Below are positions 42,700 through 51,682 of a stretch of DNA of 64,000 nt, piece after piece. Below the pieces are notes generated by a model. The model did not search any database. It was not told the origin of the DNA and saw only the letters and a program-made list of their open reading frames with translations. The DNA is from Streptococcus pseudopneumoniae. GTDB taxonomy: Bacteria > Bacillota > Bacilli > Lactobacillales > Streptococcaceae. The stretch's first letter is position 1. Each line of letters opens with the position of its first letter. The stretch spans positions 43,962 through 107,961 of the forward strand of contig NZ_JUUZ01000010.1 of NCBI RefSeq assembly GCF_001074155.1, given 5' to 3'. The translations under genes were made by a program, and so were the position numbers.

Positions 42700-43482
42700 T
42701 TAAGCGTTGTCGCCTTCTACAACTTCAACGATTTCTTCGATTGAGTCTGCTTGAGCTTCTGAAGCTGCAAATTCTGCTTCAACTGCTGCTACAGCATCTT
42801 CACCTTGGCGACCTTCGATGATAGCGTCTGCCAATTTAGCTGTGATCAACTTAACTGCGCGGATAGCGTCATCGTTAGCTGGGATGATTACATCGATATC
42901 ATCTGGATCAGTGTTTGTGTCAACCATCGCTACAACTGGGATACCCAATTTTTTAGCTTCTTTAACAGCGATTTGCTCTTTATGTGGGTCAACTACGTAC
43001 ATTACATCTGGGATGCGAGGCATGTCTTCGATACCACCCAAGAATTTTTCAAGACGAGCGCGTTGTTTGTTAAGAAGTGCAACTTCTTTCTTAGGAAGAA
43101 CGTCGAAGATTCCTTCTTCTTCCATGCGTTTGATTTCTTTCAAACGAGCGATACGTTTTTGGATTGTTCCCCAGTTAGTAAGGGTACCACCCAACCAACG
43201 GTGGTTGATGTAGTATTGACCTGAACGTTCTGCTTCTTCTTTAACAGCGTCAGCAGCTTGTTTCTTAGTACCAACAAACAATACAACTGCATCGTTAGCT
43301 GCTGCATCACGCATAAAGTCGTATGCTTGGTCAGCGTATTTTACAGTTTGTTGCAAGTCGATAACGTGGATTCCGTTACGCTCAGTGAAGATGTACTTAG
43401 CCATCTTAGGGTTCCAGCGACGAGTTTGGTGACCAAAGTGTACACCAGCCTCAAGAAGTTGTTTCATTGAAATTACTGCCAT
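42700..43482 (-). CDS. rpsB: 30S ribosomal protein S2
   Basis: A 260-residue S2 protein. The N-terminus [20 protein letters not shown] and segments [22 protein letters not shown] and [19 protein letters not shown] are universally conserved. The start at 43482 has AAGGAG upstream; the much longer open frame (28 extra codons) runs into the untranslated leader and is not coding. The C-terminal tail is acidic ([14 protein letters not shown]). First gene of rpsB-tsf. Confidence 0.97.
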   Translation of the reverse strand: MAVISMKQLLEAGVHFGHQTRRWNPKMAKYIFTERNGIHVIDLQQTVKYADQAYDFMRDAAANDAVVLFVGTKKQAADAVKEEAERSGQYYINHRWLGGTLTNWGTIQKRIARLKEIKRMEEEGIFDVLPKKEVALLNKQRARLEKFLGGIEDMPRIPDVMYVVDPHKEQIAVKEAKKLGIPVVAMVDTNTDPDDIDVIIPANDDAIRAVKLITAKLADAIIEGRQGEDAVAAVEAEFAASEAQADSIEEIVEVVEGDNA

Positions 43483-43592
43483 GAGTATTTCTCCTTTTTT
43501 GTTTTTTCCTCTTCTCGATTTCAGCTTGCAAAACAACCCAAAGGCAACAGTTTCACAATTCATCAAGAATGAGTATTATCGTTCACACGACA
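43483..43592 (-). promoter_or_regulatory. Untranslated leader of rpsB
   Basis: About 110 bases separate the predicted transcript start from the rpsB ATG. Ribosomal operons often carry an autoregulatory leader, but no known S2-leader structure could be confirmed by eye. Confidence 0.35.
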
Positions 43593-43598
43593 AGTTTC

Positions 43599-43627
43599 AT
43601 TTTATCATAATTGGATCTTTATTTCAA
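43599..43627 (-). promoter_or_regulatory. Promoter of rpsB-tsf
   Basis: Minus strand: -35 TTGAAA (43627-43622), 17-base spacer, -10 TAAAAT (43604-43599) extended by TGA. Confidence 0.7.
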
Positions 43628-43677
43628 GTAATTTTGTTATTTTCTCCTTATTAAATTACTCGTAAACACTCTAAATT

Positions 43678-43709
43678 TAAAACATCTCAACATATACTGC
43701 TGAGATGTT
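43678..43709 (-). terminator. Terminator of the MurM-like gene
   Basis: Minus-strand stem AACATCTCA-N11-TGAGATGTT followed by TTAAATTT, 53 bases after the stop. Confidence 0.75.
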
Positions 43710-43761
43710 CTAATAGCTAATTTTTAAAAATTTAATGTAGTAGCAAAATAATTAGTTTATC

Positions 43762-44973
43762 CTATCTACTTCGAAGCTTCTTGCGCATTTTGTAAGCTAG
43801 ATTAAACAAGAAGTACAATGAACTAGTTGGGTAGTTAAACTCCCCAGCAAATTCCTCAATAGTGGGATTAAATTTAGATTTAAAATTAAATAATCCACCC
43901 TCTAAGTTGTTTTCAATTCCACCCATATTATGAGTCTCTGCCCCACGTTCAAATGAATGTTGAGCAGTCTCAAACCATGTTGGAATAGCAGGTTGATAGT
44001 GTCTAAATTCTTCATTCATTCCAGCATATAAGTTTTCAGATGTTTTCCCAAATTCGACGGTCAAAGTTCCAGACAATGGGACAACACTATCCCCTCTATC
44101 AATACAGCTCTTGAGAAAAGCAATTTCTTCTTCTAATCGTTCTCTCTCTTGCTGATTATCTTTTACTTTACCTTCTTTCGTTTTATCTGTAAAATTCTGC
44201 GCTATTTTTAGATTCTTTTCGAGTTGCTTCTCAATTTCTATCAGTCTATTTGGTAAATCTAAATAGCTTAGCGTGATAAAGGAGTGGTTAGGATAAGTAG
44301 TCAGTAATTTTTGATAATAATCTTTGCCTCGTAAACTGATGTTCTTACGAGACTCTGTTTTCTTCATTAAAAATGAAAATTCATCTAATAAATCAAGTCC
44401 GCCAAATTTCACTTCCAATCCTTTATTTCTTGCAGTTCGGATGGCCTGTCGAGTAGATTTGGACAGTTGATCCAGCGAGAAGTTTTCTTTATGAATATTA
44501 GCTTGAAAACGAGGTTGTATGTTTTCTGCCATATCCTTTGTCAATCCTGTCCAATGAACTTTATTTTTTTGCAATTCCTCAACAATTTCAAAAGTTTTAG
44601 AATTTTGAATAGTTTTTTGGTCGATAAGACTTCGACTGATAAAAAGGCTTGGATCAAATTTAACCATTATTGCATTGCTTTTTTTAGCAAGTTTTTTCAA
44701 CGTTAAAAGTACAAATTTCAGAAGCTCTTTATCTTCATAGTCAATTACAGGACCTCGTGGAATATAGAACATAGAAAGTCCTAATGGTAGCGGCTGAATT
44801 AAGATATTCGCTACTCCAACCAATTGATTATCTTTATAAAATCCAACTCTCTCATTCCCCCAAGTATCCTTTATCTTGGCCCAATCACTACTCTGCAACA
44901 AATTTCCTTGAGGATGATTTTCTAAAAACAAATCCCACTCTTTGACATCAACATTTATTTTATACGCAAACAT
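43762..44973 (-). CDS. MurM/FemX-type aminoacyl-tRNA-dependent peptidoglycan branching ligase
   Basis: A 403-residue FemABX-family enzyme that would add Ser, Ala or Gly from charged tRNA to the lysine of lipid II. The pattern follows pneumococcal MurM: LQSSDWAKIKDTWGNERVGFY, LPLGLSMFYIPRGPVIDYEDKELL, STRQAIRTARNKGLEVKFGG, a coiled-coil insertion (~225-280), NLYAGMNEEF, and GGIENNLEGGLFNFKSKFNPTIEEFAGEF (as separate blocks). The start at MFAYKINVD matches the family, though GGAG is only 2 bases away; an ATG 10 codons upstream is the alternative. It stands alone between rpsB and pcsB. Whether it is MurM itself or an extra paralog cannot be decided here. Confidence 0.87.
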   Translation of the reverse strand: MFAYKINVDVKEWDLFLENHPQGNLLQSSDWAKIKDTWGNERVGFYKDNQLVGVANILIQPLPLGLSMFYIPRGPVIDYEDKELLKFVLLTLKKLAKKSNAIMVKFDPSLFISRSLIDQKTIQNSKTFEIVEELQKNKVHWTGLTKDMAENIQPRFQANIHKENFSLDQLSKSTRQAIRTARNKGLEVKFGGLDLLDEFSFLMKKTESRKNISLRGKDYYQKLLTTYPNHSFITLSYLDLPNRLIEIEKQLEKNLKIAQNFTDKTKEGKVKDNQQERERLEEEIAFLKSCIDRGDSVVPLSGTLTVEFGKTSENLYAGMNEEFRHYQPAIPTWFETAQHSFERGAETHNMGGIENNLEGGLFNFKSKFNPTIEEFAGEFNYPTSSLYFLFNLAYKMRKKLRSR

Positions 44974-45130
44974 AACTCCAACACCGACTCCCTTAGAAAC
45001 CATTTTTTATCAACATGCTACACTCGTACTAAATCCCTAAGTTTCATTTTACTTTAACTAAAAAATTATAAAAATAGAAAATAAGTTCAAGTAATTATAT
45101 AATGAAATTTATTTTTCAGCACTATACAAA

Positions 45131-45155
45131 GGGTGAGATTAACAAAATCTCACCC
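45131..45155 (-). terminator. Terminator of pcsB
   Basis: Perfect 10-base stem GGGTGAGATT-N5-AATCTCACCC, 24 bases after the pcsB stop; the T-tail is short (CTTTG). Confidence 0.7.
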
Positions 45156-45178
45156 TAATTTTAGTAATAATCAGTATA

Positions 45179-46384
45179 TTAGTTTGGATAAATGTATCTT
45201 ACAGTACCTCTTGATGCTGTCGGATTAAACCATCCACGATAATTTCCGATTGGTTGAGTTCCACTACCATCATAGTTACATTCAGAAACTTGAATACGAG
45301 TTGATGATTCAACTGCTGTAACAACTGCTACGTGTCCGTATCCTCCATCATCCCATGAAGCAATTGCTCCAACTTGTGGTGTAGAACCTGTACGGAAACC
45401 TGCAGCCGCTGCACTTGCAGCCCATTGACCACCATTTCCCCAGTAATCGCCAGCCCATGGTGCTAAAGTTTTTGCTCCCCATGTACATTGACCTACTGGA
45501 TAACTTGAAGCGTTTGTACTATATGTAGGACGTTGGCTTACAGGAGTTGGTGCAGGTGTGTAACTTGAGTCATCGTCTGATGATGAGCTTGAAGTTGCTT
45601 GTACTTGTGCTGCAAAGGTTGTATTTGCTGAAGCAGCAACTGTTTGTTGTTGACTTGTTTGTTTCGCTTTGTATGCTGCTTCTGCTTCAGCTGCTGCCTT
45701 AGCTTCTGCTTCAGCTGCTGCTTTTTGCTCTAACAAAGTAGCTTTTTCACTTTCTGCGGTAGCTTTTTCTGCTGCAAGATTCAACTCAGCGGCTTTCAAT
45801 TCTGCCTGTTTTGTTGTCAAGGCTTGAGCGTCATCAGCAAGTGTTTGTTGATTGGCAATAACTGTGTTGATTGCATTATTGTTTGCAACTTGTTTTTCAG
45901 AGATAGCTTTTTTATCTTCTTTTTGTTGTTGCAACATTTTATTGTTTGCTGAGACAATTTCACTCATAGCTGCTACACGAGAAATAGCTTCTGTGATTGA
46001 GTTAGAGTTAATAATTGTATTAATGTAGCTTGTAGCAGTTCCGTTAGTTTGTGCACTTCGAGCTTGGTTTTCAAGCGATTCATTACGAGCTACGATGTTT
46101 TTTGAAAGCTCTGTGATTTCACCTTCAAGTTTTTTAGACTCTTCTTGAAGTTTTTCATTCTCAGCTTGCAACTTTTCTTGTTCTGTTTGAATAGCTGTTA
46201 CTTTAGTTTGAATCTCATCAACTTGTTTTTGAGCTTCCTTTTGTTGTGTTGTCAATTCACTAATTTTGCTATCTTGAGCAGCAATTTTTTCATTTGTTGT
46301 ATTGGCTTGGACACTTGAAAGCACAGTTCCTTGTGAAACCAATACTGTACTTAATAAGAGTGATGCTAGAATTTTTTTCTTCAT
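45179..46384 (-). CDS. pcsB: Division-associated murein hydrolase PcsB
   Basis: A 401-residue secreted protein essential for daughter-cell separation in pneumococcus. Signal peptide ~1-27 ([18 protein letters not shown]). A long coiled coil (~30-240, with alanine-rich [20 protein letters not shown]) holds it at FtsEX. A Ser/Pro-rich linker ([21 protein letters not shown]) leads to the C-terminal CHAP domain (~290-401) with the catalytic Cys in [19 protein letters not shown] and His in [16 protein letters not shown] precedes the start. Its promoter holds a WalR-like box, in line with the known WalRK control. Confidence 0.96.
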   Translation of the reverse strand: MKKKILASLLLSTVLVSQGTVLSSVQANTTNEKIAAQDSKISELTTQQKEAQKQVDEIQTKVTAIQTEQEKLQAENEKLQEESKKLEGEITELSKNIVARNESLENQARSAQTNGTATSYINTIINSNSITEAISRVAAMSEIVSANNKMLQQQKEDKKAISEKQVANNNAINTVIANQQTLADDAQALTTKQAELKAAELNLAAEKATAESEKATLLEQKAAAEAEAKAAAEAEAAYKAKQTSQQQTVAASANTTFAAQVQATSSSSSDDDSSYTPAPTPVSQRPTYSTNASSYPVGQCTWGAKTLAPWAGDYWGNGGQWAASAAAAGFRTGSTPQVGAIASWDDGGYGHVAVVTAVESSTRIQVSECNYDGSGTQPIGNYRGWFNPTASRGTVRYIYPN

Positions 46385-46418
46385 AGTGTAAATACTCCTT
46401 CTTTAAAAAGACAATACT

Positions 46419-46424
46419 AGTATA
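46419..46424 (-). promoter_or_regulatory. -10 element of pcsB
   Basis: Minus strand TATACT, 35 bases above the start codon. The matching -35 position (ATATTT) is poor, as expected for an activator-dependent promoter. Confidence 0.6.
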
Positions 46425-46458
46425 TCAAAAAAAGGCCTAATAAATATTACGCCTTTAT
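46425..46458 (-). terminator. Terminator of the mreCD operon
   Basis: Minus-strand stem AAAGGC-N14-GCCTTT followed by TTTTG, 19 bases after the mreD stop. It overlaps the WalR-like box of pcsB. Confidence 0.7.
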
Positions 46459-46462
46459 TACA
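46446..46462 (-). promoter_or_regulatory. WalR (VicR) box of pcsB
   Basis: Minus strand TGTAAT-AAAGG-CGTAAT, fitting the direct-repeat WalR pattern TGTWAH-N5-TGTWAH with one mismatch, placed at the -35 of the pcsB promoter. Confidence 0.7.
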
Positions 46463-46476
46463 GTTTTGTTTCTTTC

Positions 46477-46971
46477 TTATAGATATATTTTTTCAAAAAT
46501 ATATTGGAAAACTAACATCCATATAAAATTCAATATCATAGTAGGACCCAGACTATAAACTATAAAAACAGGTAGATTTTCTGCAGTCAATCCTACCACA
46601 TGTGCTAGGATAAAGCTACCAAATTCAAATATAAAAGTCATCATTAAAACTGCTAGCAATCGAGTCCATCTATTCGACAAAATAACCGAGTTGCTTTTAT
46701 ATACGATTGCTCCAATAATCACAAAAAGAAGACTGGCTATCCCTATCAGATGGAAGAAATAGATATCGTATATAAGTCCTAGAACCAAGCAATAGGCCAA
46801 AAACAGATATTCTGATACTTCTATTGTCTCGAATAATAAGAAGATGAAGATGAAGTGGCTTATAATTTGAAAATGTGGGAAAAAGCTATTTACAAATTGT
46901 CCTAAATGGCTATCTATTAAAATGATTACGGGCAAGAGCAAAAACATACCTATTTGCTTAAAAAGTCTCAT
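46477..46971 (-). CDS. mreD: Cell-shape protein MreD
   Basis: A 164-residue inner-membrane protein with about five helices (MRLFKQIGMFLLLPVIILIDSHLGQF; FIFIFLLFETIEVSEYLFLAYCLVLGLIYDIYFF as successive segments). It is a partner of MreC in peripheral wall synthesis. The start overlaps the mreC stop by 4 bases. Last gene of the long operon that begins with the M16 pair. Confidence 0.92.
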   Translation of the reverse strand: MRLFKQIGMFLLLPVIILIDSHLGQFVNSFFPHFQIISHFIFIFLLFETIEVSEYLFLAYCLVLGLIYDIYFFHLIGIASLLFVIIGAIVYKSNSVILSNRWTRLLAVLMMTFIFEFGSFILAHVVGLTAENLPVFIVYSLGPTMILNFIWMLVFQYIFEKIYL

Positions 46972-47789
46972 GATGGATTCCCCACTAACTCTACGACTTT
47001 AAGATTCATTGGATCAGCATGCATTTTGACCATAACTTCTCTTGCCAGATAATCATTAGTAGGGGTCACAGATACGACTTCTCCTACAGGAATGTCTGTA
47101 GCATTGAAGTTCCCCAAACCTCCAGTTACTACTTTATCACCTTGACTAATATCTCCACTATTATTTAGCTGACTAATTTTCAGTAGTTCTTTTTCCTTAT
47201 CATAACCAATAATGATACCATAAATGCTACTAGAACCATGCTGGATTTTAACAGAAATCTTCTCTGTATTCTCAGCGTTTGTTAATAAATTGACCACAGT
47301 TGAGTTGTCTTCTACGTTTTCAACGCTTCCAACCAATCCTCCACCAGAAACAACAAGCATACTAGTTGTTACACCTTGTTGCGAACCAACATTAACTGTT
47401 AACTCTTGTTTCCAAGTCGCCGGAGTTCTCATGATAACATCCGCAGCAATTAGCTTAGTCGCATTTGATTTTGACTTCATATCTAGTAATTGACGCAGTT
47501 GTTCATTTTCTTCTTTTAAGCGATCTGCTTCATTCTTTTCCTTTTCCATTTGATAGAATTCTTTTTTGAGAGTTTCATTCTCATTGTAAGCTCTCGTCAA
47601 ATTTCCTAAATCTGACTTTGTAGATTCTAACCATTGAAATGGTTTTTGCACAATTCTGTCTATCAGAGAAATGCCATCTCCAGCTTTTGTCACAACTGTA
47701 CTTGACTGTGTCGTCACTAAAAAAACAGAAACTACTAGTATAACGACAAATAGAACAATGATATATTTTGATTTTTTAAAACGGTTCAT
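46968..47789 (-). CDS. mreC: Cell-shape protein MreC
   Basis: A 273-residue bitopic protein: one N-terminal membrane helix (KYIIVLFVVILVVSVFLVTT), a coiled coil (~70-105; NETLKKEFYQMEKEKNEADRL) and the extracytoplasmic beta-barrel domain (RTPATWKQELTVNVGSQQGV; GGLVGSVENVEDNSTVVNLL; VTGGLGNFNATDIPVGEVVSV). It organises the elongation machinery with MreD and RodZ, the latter also in this operon. It lies 31 bases below ecfT. Confidence 0.95.
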   Translation of the reverse strand: MNRFKKSKYIIVLFVVILVVSVFLVTTQSSTVVTKAGDGISLIDRIVQKPFQWLESTKSDLGNLTRAYNENETLKKEFYQMEKEKNEADRLKEENEQLRQLLDMKSKSNATKLIAADVIMRTPATWKQELTVNVGSQQGVTTSMLVVSGGGLVGSVENVEDNSTVVNLLTNAENTEKISVKIQHGSSSIYGIIIGYDKEKELLKISQLNNSGDISQGDKVVTGGLGNFNATDIPVGEVVSVTPTNDYLAREVMVKMHADPMNLKVVELVGNPS

Positions 47790-47820
47790 ACCTCTACCCT
47801 ATCTCATTCTATACTTCACT

Positions 47821-48615
47821 TTAGGATTTCAACAAAAATAGAATCAAACCCAACGCACATACCAGGAATAAGGCCACACTATCTTTATTCATCCAATTCA
47901 ACTGCCGGTACTGACTGCGTCCGTTCCCACCTTGATATCCTCTAGCCTCCATGGCTGTAGCAAGAGAATCTGCTCGTTTCAAACTCGTAGCGAATAATGG
48001 AATCAAAATAGGAATCATAGCCTTAACTTTTTGGATTATATTTCCTTCTCCAAAATCAACACCACGCGCCTTTTGAGCGTTCATAATTCGAATCGTATCA
48101 TCCATTAAGGTTGGTACAAAACGCAAGCTCATAGACAACATAAGTCCAATTTCATGAACAGGAACCTTAAATCTTTTTAAAGGCCCAAGCAAGGACTCAA
48201 CTGCTGTTGCAAGGCTTAGTGGCATTGTGGTCAAAGTAAGCAAGGTTGAGAAAAAGATAATCAACACAAAGCGGCAAAAAATGATTCCCGCCTGCTCAAT
48301 GCCATGACTCGTGATTTTTATGAACCCCATCTCGAACAAGACATCTCCACCAGAGATAAAGAAAAGTTGAAAAAGGGTTGTAAAAGCAATCAGAAAAAAC
48401 ATGGACCGCAAACCTTTTATGAAAAAGGATAAGGGAACCTCAGATAAGGCTACAAATATACCTGTTACAACGAAAAGGATCACATTAGTTATTGGATTAT
48501 TGGCCCAAAAAACGATTATAATCAATAAAATCATTGCCACTAACTTACTACGAGGATCCAAACGATGAACAATCGAATTTCCTGGTATGTAACGACCTAA
48601 AATCATGTTATCCAT
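47821..48615 (-). CDS. ecfT: ECF transporter transmembrane coupling protein EcfT
   Basis: A 264-residue CbiQ-like protein with about five to six membrane segments and the two coupling helices bearing Ala-Arg-Gly signatures ([12 protein letters not shown] and [12 protein letters not shown]). It joins exchangeable S-components to the EcfA1/A2 ATPases to import vitamins and other micronutrients (group II ECF). Its start overlaps the ecfA2 stop by 8 bases. Confidence 0.95.
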   Translation of the reverse strand: MDNMILGRYIPGNSIVHRLDPRSKLVAMILLIIIVFWANNPITNVILFVVTGIFVALSEVPLSFFIKGLRSMFFLIAFTTLFQLFFISGGDVLFEMGFIKITSHGIEQAGIIFCRFVLIIFFSTLLTLTTMPLSLATAVESLLGPLKRFKVPVHEIGLMLSMSLRFVPTLMDDTIRIMNAQKARGVDFGEGNIIQKVKAMIPILIPLFATSLKRADSLATAMEARGYQGGNGRSQYRQLNWMNKDSVALFLVCALGLILFLLKS

Positions 48616-49447
48616 TGATGAACTCCTTAAACTCCTCTATCGTTATCGGCAATTGTTTAAAAGAAACTCCTCGTTCAGCTAGCCTTTGAGCAAATCTTGT
48701 GATTTTTGGAACACCTAATTGGATTTTTTCCATAAATTCGACATTTTGAAAGACAAGACTTGGTTTCCCACCCTTAACTAGTTTCCCTTTTTCCATCACA
48801 TAAACTTGGTCAGCAAATTCGGCCACGTCATCCATCAGATGGGTCACTAAAACAATCGTGATTCCATCCTGATGAAGTTTTTTAAACAAGGCCATTAACT
48901 CTTTTCGACCTATTGGATCCAAACCAGCTGTTGGCTCATCTAAGACCAAAATGCTAGGCTCCATCGCCAAAATACCAGCAATCGCAACCCTTCTCATCTG
49001 ACCACCTGAAAGCTCAAAGGGACTACGTCCAAAGAGTGACTCATCAATTCCTACTAAAGCTAGTTTTTCACGCGCAATAGCTTCTGCCTCTTCTATAGAA
49101 ACTCCAAAATTTTGAGGTCCAAAAGCCACATCTTTTAAGACAGTTTCCTCAAAAATTTGATTCTCTGCAAACTGAAAGACTAAGCCCACTTGTTTGCGAA
49201 TTTGACGAATTTGCTTATTGACGGATGTTGATGTAATTAATGTATCAAAGACATGAACACTTCCCTTTGTGGGAACCAACAAACCATTCAAAAGTTGAAG
49301 AATTGTAGATTTCCCGCTTCCTGTATGCCCAATAATTGCTGTATAAGATCCATCCTCTATTGACAAATTAACATCGGACAAGGCAGCTGAGGCAAATGGT
49401 GTTCCTTCTTGATACGTATAACTCACATTGTCTAGAATAATTCCCAT
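48608..49447 (-). CDS. ecfA2: ECF transporter ATPase EcfA2
   Basis: A 279-residue ABC ATPase. Walker A is [10 protein letters not shown]-loop [12 protein letters not shown], signature [13 protein letters not shown], Walker [14 protein letters not shown], and switch histidine LVTHLMDD. It pairs with EcfA1. The start overlaps the ecfA1 stop by 16 bases. Confidence 0.95.
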   Translation of the reverse strand: MGIILDNVSYTYQEGTPFASAALSDVNLSIEDGSYTAIIGHTGSGKSTILQLLNGLLVPTKGSVHVFDTLITSTSVNKQIRQIRKQVGLVFQFAENQIFEETVLKDVAFGPQNFGVSIEEAEAIAREKLALVGIDESLFGRSPFELSGGQMRRVAIAGILAMEPSILVLDEPTAGLDPIGRKELMALFKKLHQDGITIVLVTHLMDDVAEFADQVYVMEKGKLVKGGKPSLVFQNVEFMEKIQLGVPKITRFAQRLAERGVSFKQLPITIEEFKEFING

Positions 49448-50259
49448 AAAGCCTCCTCGAGCTCCTCTTCGGTCAGGTAGTGCTCTGGTAATTTCAAGCC
49501 ACTAGTACGTAGCGATGTTTTTAATTGGTTGACAAAGGGTTGATCTAAACCAATTTGATCTAAATCTGACCTAGAAAATAGTTCTCTAGGAGTACTAGTT
49601 GATTCGATTTCTCCTTTTTTCATCACCAAAATACGGTCACTCATGGCCACCTCATCTAAGTCATGCGTAATGGAGATCACTGTCATTTGGTGATCTTGAC
49701 GAATCTTTTGAACTATCTTAATCAACTCTAGTCGTCCCTCTGGATCCAACATGCTTGTAGCCTCATCTAAAATTAAAATGTCTGGTCGCAGAGCAACAAC
49801 TCCTGCGATAGCCACTCTCTGTTTTTGGCCACCTGACAAGCGAGCTGGTTCCTTTTTAGAAAATTCAGCCATCCCAACTAATGACAGAGCTTCAGAAACT
49901 CGCTTCTTCATCTCTTCAAGTGGAATCCCTTGATTTTCAAGCCCAAAAGCAACGTCATCTTCTACGGTTGCCCCCACGAATTGGTTATCAGGATTTTGAA
50001 ATACCATACCAATCTTACGTCTTTTTTCCCAGACGTTTTCTGGAGTTAGGCAATCACCGTCTATCCAAATTTCTCCAGATTCCGCTTCTAGCAAACCGTC
50101 AATCAAGCGAACAGTTGTTGATTTTCCACTACCATTATGACCAACGATAGACAACCATTCTCCACGTTTCACGTGAAACGAAATGTTATGAACATCATAG
50201 TGTTCTTGATCTGCCTGGTATCGAAATGACAGATTCTTAATTTTAATAATCGATTCCAT
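49432..50259 (-). CDS. ecfA1: ECF transporter ATPase EcfA1
   Basis: A 275-residue ABC ATPase with Walker [11 protein letters not shown]-loop [22 protein letters not shown], signature [13 protein letters not shown], Walker [14 protein letters not shown] and SITHDLDE. It forms a heterodimer with EcfA2. The 5' part of the gene contains a parS core at 50166-50179, which encodes residues near HVKRGEW. It starts 2 bases after the pgsA stop. Confidence 0.95.
   Translation of the reverse strand: MESIIKIKNLSFRYQADQEHYDVHNISFHVKRGEWLSIVGHNGSGKSTTVRLIDGLLEAESGEIWIDGDCLTPENVWEKRRKIGMVFQNPDNQFVGATVEDDVAFGLENQGIPLEEMKKRVSEALSLVGMAEFSKKEPARLSGGQKQRVAIAGVVALRPDILILDEATSMLDPEGRLELIKIVQKIRQDHQMTVISITHDLDEVAMSDRILVMKKGEIESTSTPRELFSRSDLDQIGLDQPFVNQLKTSLRTSGLKLPEHYLTEEELEEALWELF
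50165..50180. other. parS site inside ecfA1
   Basis: CGTTTCACGTGAAACG contains the exact 14-base parS core GTTTCACGTGAAAC as a perfect palindrome. It is inside the ecfA1 coding region. Confidence 0.85.
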
Positions 50260-50261
50260 AT

Positions 50262-50801
50262 CTAGCGAAAGGTTCCTTTAAACAAATACGCGCTTCCCTT
50301 GAAGTAGTCATAACCAGAATAAACTGTAAAGAACAAAGCGATATAAAGAGTTATCTGACCAAGTAAATTCCAATGAAATAACAAGAAGATAATCGCAAAC
50401 ATCTGGCTAAATGTTTTGATTTTTCCTGGCATTGCTGCAGCTAAAACAGTTCCACCAGTTTCAACTAAGAGTAGGCGCAACCCAGTAACAGCAAGTTCTC
50501 GGCAAATGATAACAGCTACTACCCAAGCAGGAGCCATATTTAGACCTACTAGCATGATAAATGCCGACATAACTAACAACTTATCTGCCATTGGATCTGC
50601 GAATTTACCAAAATTGCTAACTACTTGCCATTTTCTAGCTAAATAGCCATCTAGATAGTCAGTGATACTGGCAACGGCAAAAATAATTGCTGCTATTTTA
50701 TGTAACACAGGAGACTGTCCAAATGATAGAAGGAGAACAAAAATCGGAATAAATAAAATTCTACCAAGCGTAAGTATGTTAGGAATATTCTCTTTTTTCA
50801 T
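50262..50801 (-). CDS. pgsA: CDP-diacylglycerol-glycerol-3-phosphate 3-phosphatidyltransferase
   Basis: A 179-residue membrane enzyme that makes phosphatidylglycerophosphate, the first step to phosphatidylglycerol and cardiolipin. The CDP-alcohol phosphotransferase motif DxxDGxxAR...GxxxDxxxD is clear in ITDYLDGYLARKWQVVSNFG-KFADPMADK. About four to five membrane helices. It follows rodZ by 11 bases and precedes ecfA1 by 2. Confidence 0.96.
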   Translation of the reverse strand: MKKENIPNILTLGRILFIPIFVLLLSFGQSPVLHKIAAIIFAVASITDYLDGYLARKWQVVSNFGKFADPMADKLLVMSAFIMLVGLNMAPAWVVAVIICRELAVTGLRLLLVETGGTVLAAAMPGKIKTFSQMFAIIFLLFHWNLLGQITLYIALFFTVYSGYDYFKGSAYLFKGTFR

Positions 50802-50812
50802 GTTATCCTTCC

Positions 50813-51640
50813 TTAATTTGAACTTAATTTCAATGTAATCCAGCCAGTTTGACCAGTTAATTTCGAAGTGTCAATTTCCTGATTATCGATCTTGATTTTC
50901 ACGCCTTTGACAACGCCTAATGTGATAGTTACTGGAGAGCCTTTAGAAACTGTTGTTTTGGCCATCTTATTATTAGGCTCAAGAGTAGTTCCTCCAGCTA
51001 ATTCAGTATCTGAAACACTAACCCAACTGGTTGCATCCGTCACAGATAGTTGAAGTTCGGCAGTATCTTTAGCAGTTTTATATTCTACCGATATAACATC
51101 TCCCTTGCCAGAAACCGTCACAGTTGATGCGTCGCTCGAACTTGATGGGCTAGTGGTTTGATTGCTAGTTGTTGTTTCACTACTTGTTGCACTTGTTGTC
51201 GTAGTCACAACATTATAGTTGGCTGAAGTTGTTGCTGTCGGTTGTGTTTGAATGTAATTCCAAACATAATAAGAAACAAAAATTATAATAGATAAGGAGA
51301 AGAGAATAAAGTAAAACAGAGGGAGCAAGGAACGTTTCTTGCGATTAGAACGTCTACGACCTGATAGTTCTATCTCATCAACATCAACTTCCTCATAGGT
51401 AATCATACTCCCTGAATCATATGCGTCTAAAACAAGATTTTCATCCAACTCAACTGCCCAAGCATACTTCCTCAAAAAAGAACGTGTATAAAAAGGGCTT
51501 GGCAATTGGTCGAAATCATCTGATTCTAAAGCCTCAAGCAGATTCAGTTGAATGTCTGTCTTGCGCTGCAATTCCTCTAAACTCAAACCTTGATTAATTC
51601 TTGCTAAACGTAACACTTCACCAATTGTTTTTTTTCTCAT
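50813..51640 (-). CDS. rodZ: Cytoskeletal adaptor RodZ
   Basis: A 275-residue bitopic protein. The N-terminal Xre-type helix-turn-helix domain (TIGEVLRLARINQGLSLEEL, ~4-70) is followed by a basic stretch, one membrane helix (~105-127; LPLFYFILFSLSIIIFVSYY), a Ser/Thr-rich linker of about 50 residues, and a C-terminal DUF4115 domain (VEYKTAKDTAELQLSVTDAT...). The start at MRKKTIGEVL gives a workable spacing to AAGG; the upstream ATG is too close. It takes part in elongation with MreC/MreD, encoded further down. Confidence 0.93.
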   Translation of the reverse strand: MRKKTIGEVLRLARINQGLSLEELQRKTDIQLNLLEALESDDFDQLPSPFYTRSFLRKYAWAVELDENLVLDAYDSGSMITYEEVDVDEIELSGRRRSNRKKRSLLPLFYFILFSLSIIIFVSYYVWNYIQTQPTATTSANYNVVTTTTSATSSETTTSNQTTSPSSSSDASTVTVSGKGDVISVEYKTAKDTAELQLSVTDATSWVSVSDTELAGGTTLEPNNKMAKTTVSKGSPVTITLGVVKGVKIKIDNQEIDTSKLTGQTGWITLKLSSN

Positions 51641-51682
51641 ACTTACCATGCCTTCTTTCTAGTTTATTTTATATTTCGATGG

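Noticed and set aside
42805..43224. Long plus-strand frames antisense to rpsB
   Set aside because: Mirror of strongly biased ribosomal-protein codons; no start context.
43483..43566. N-terminal extension of S2 (28 codons)
   Set aside because: Lies in the untranslated leader; the conserved S2 start [13 protein letters not shown] with AAGGAG is at 43482.
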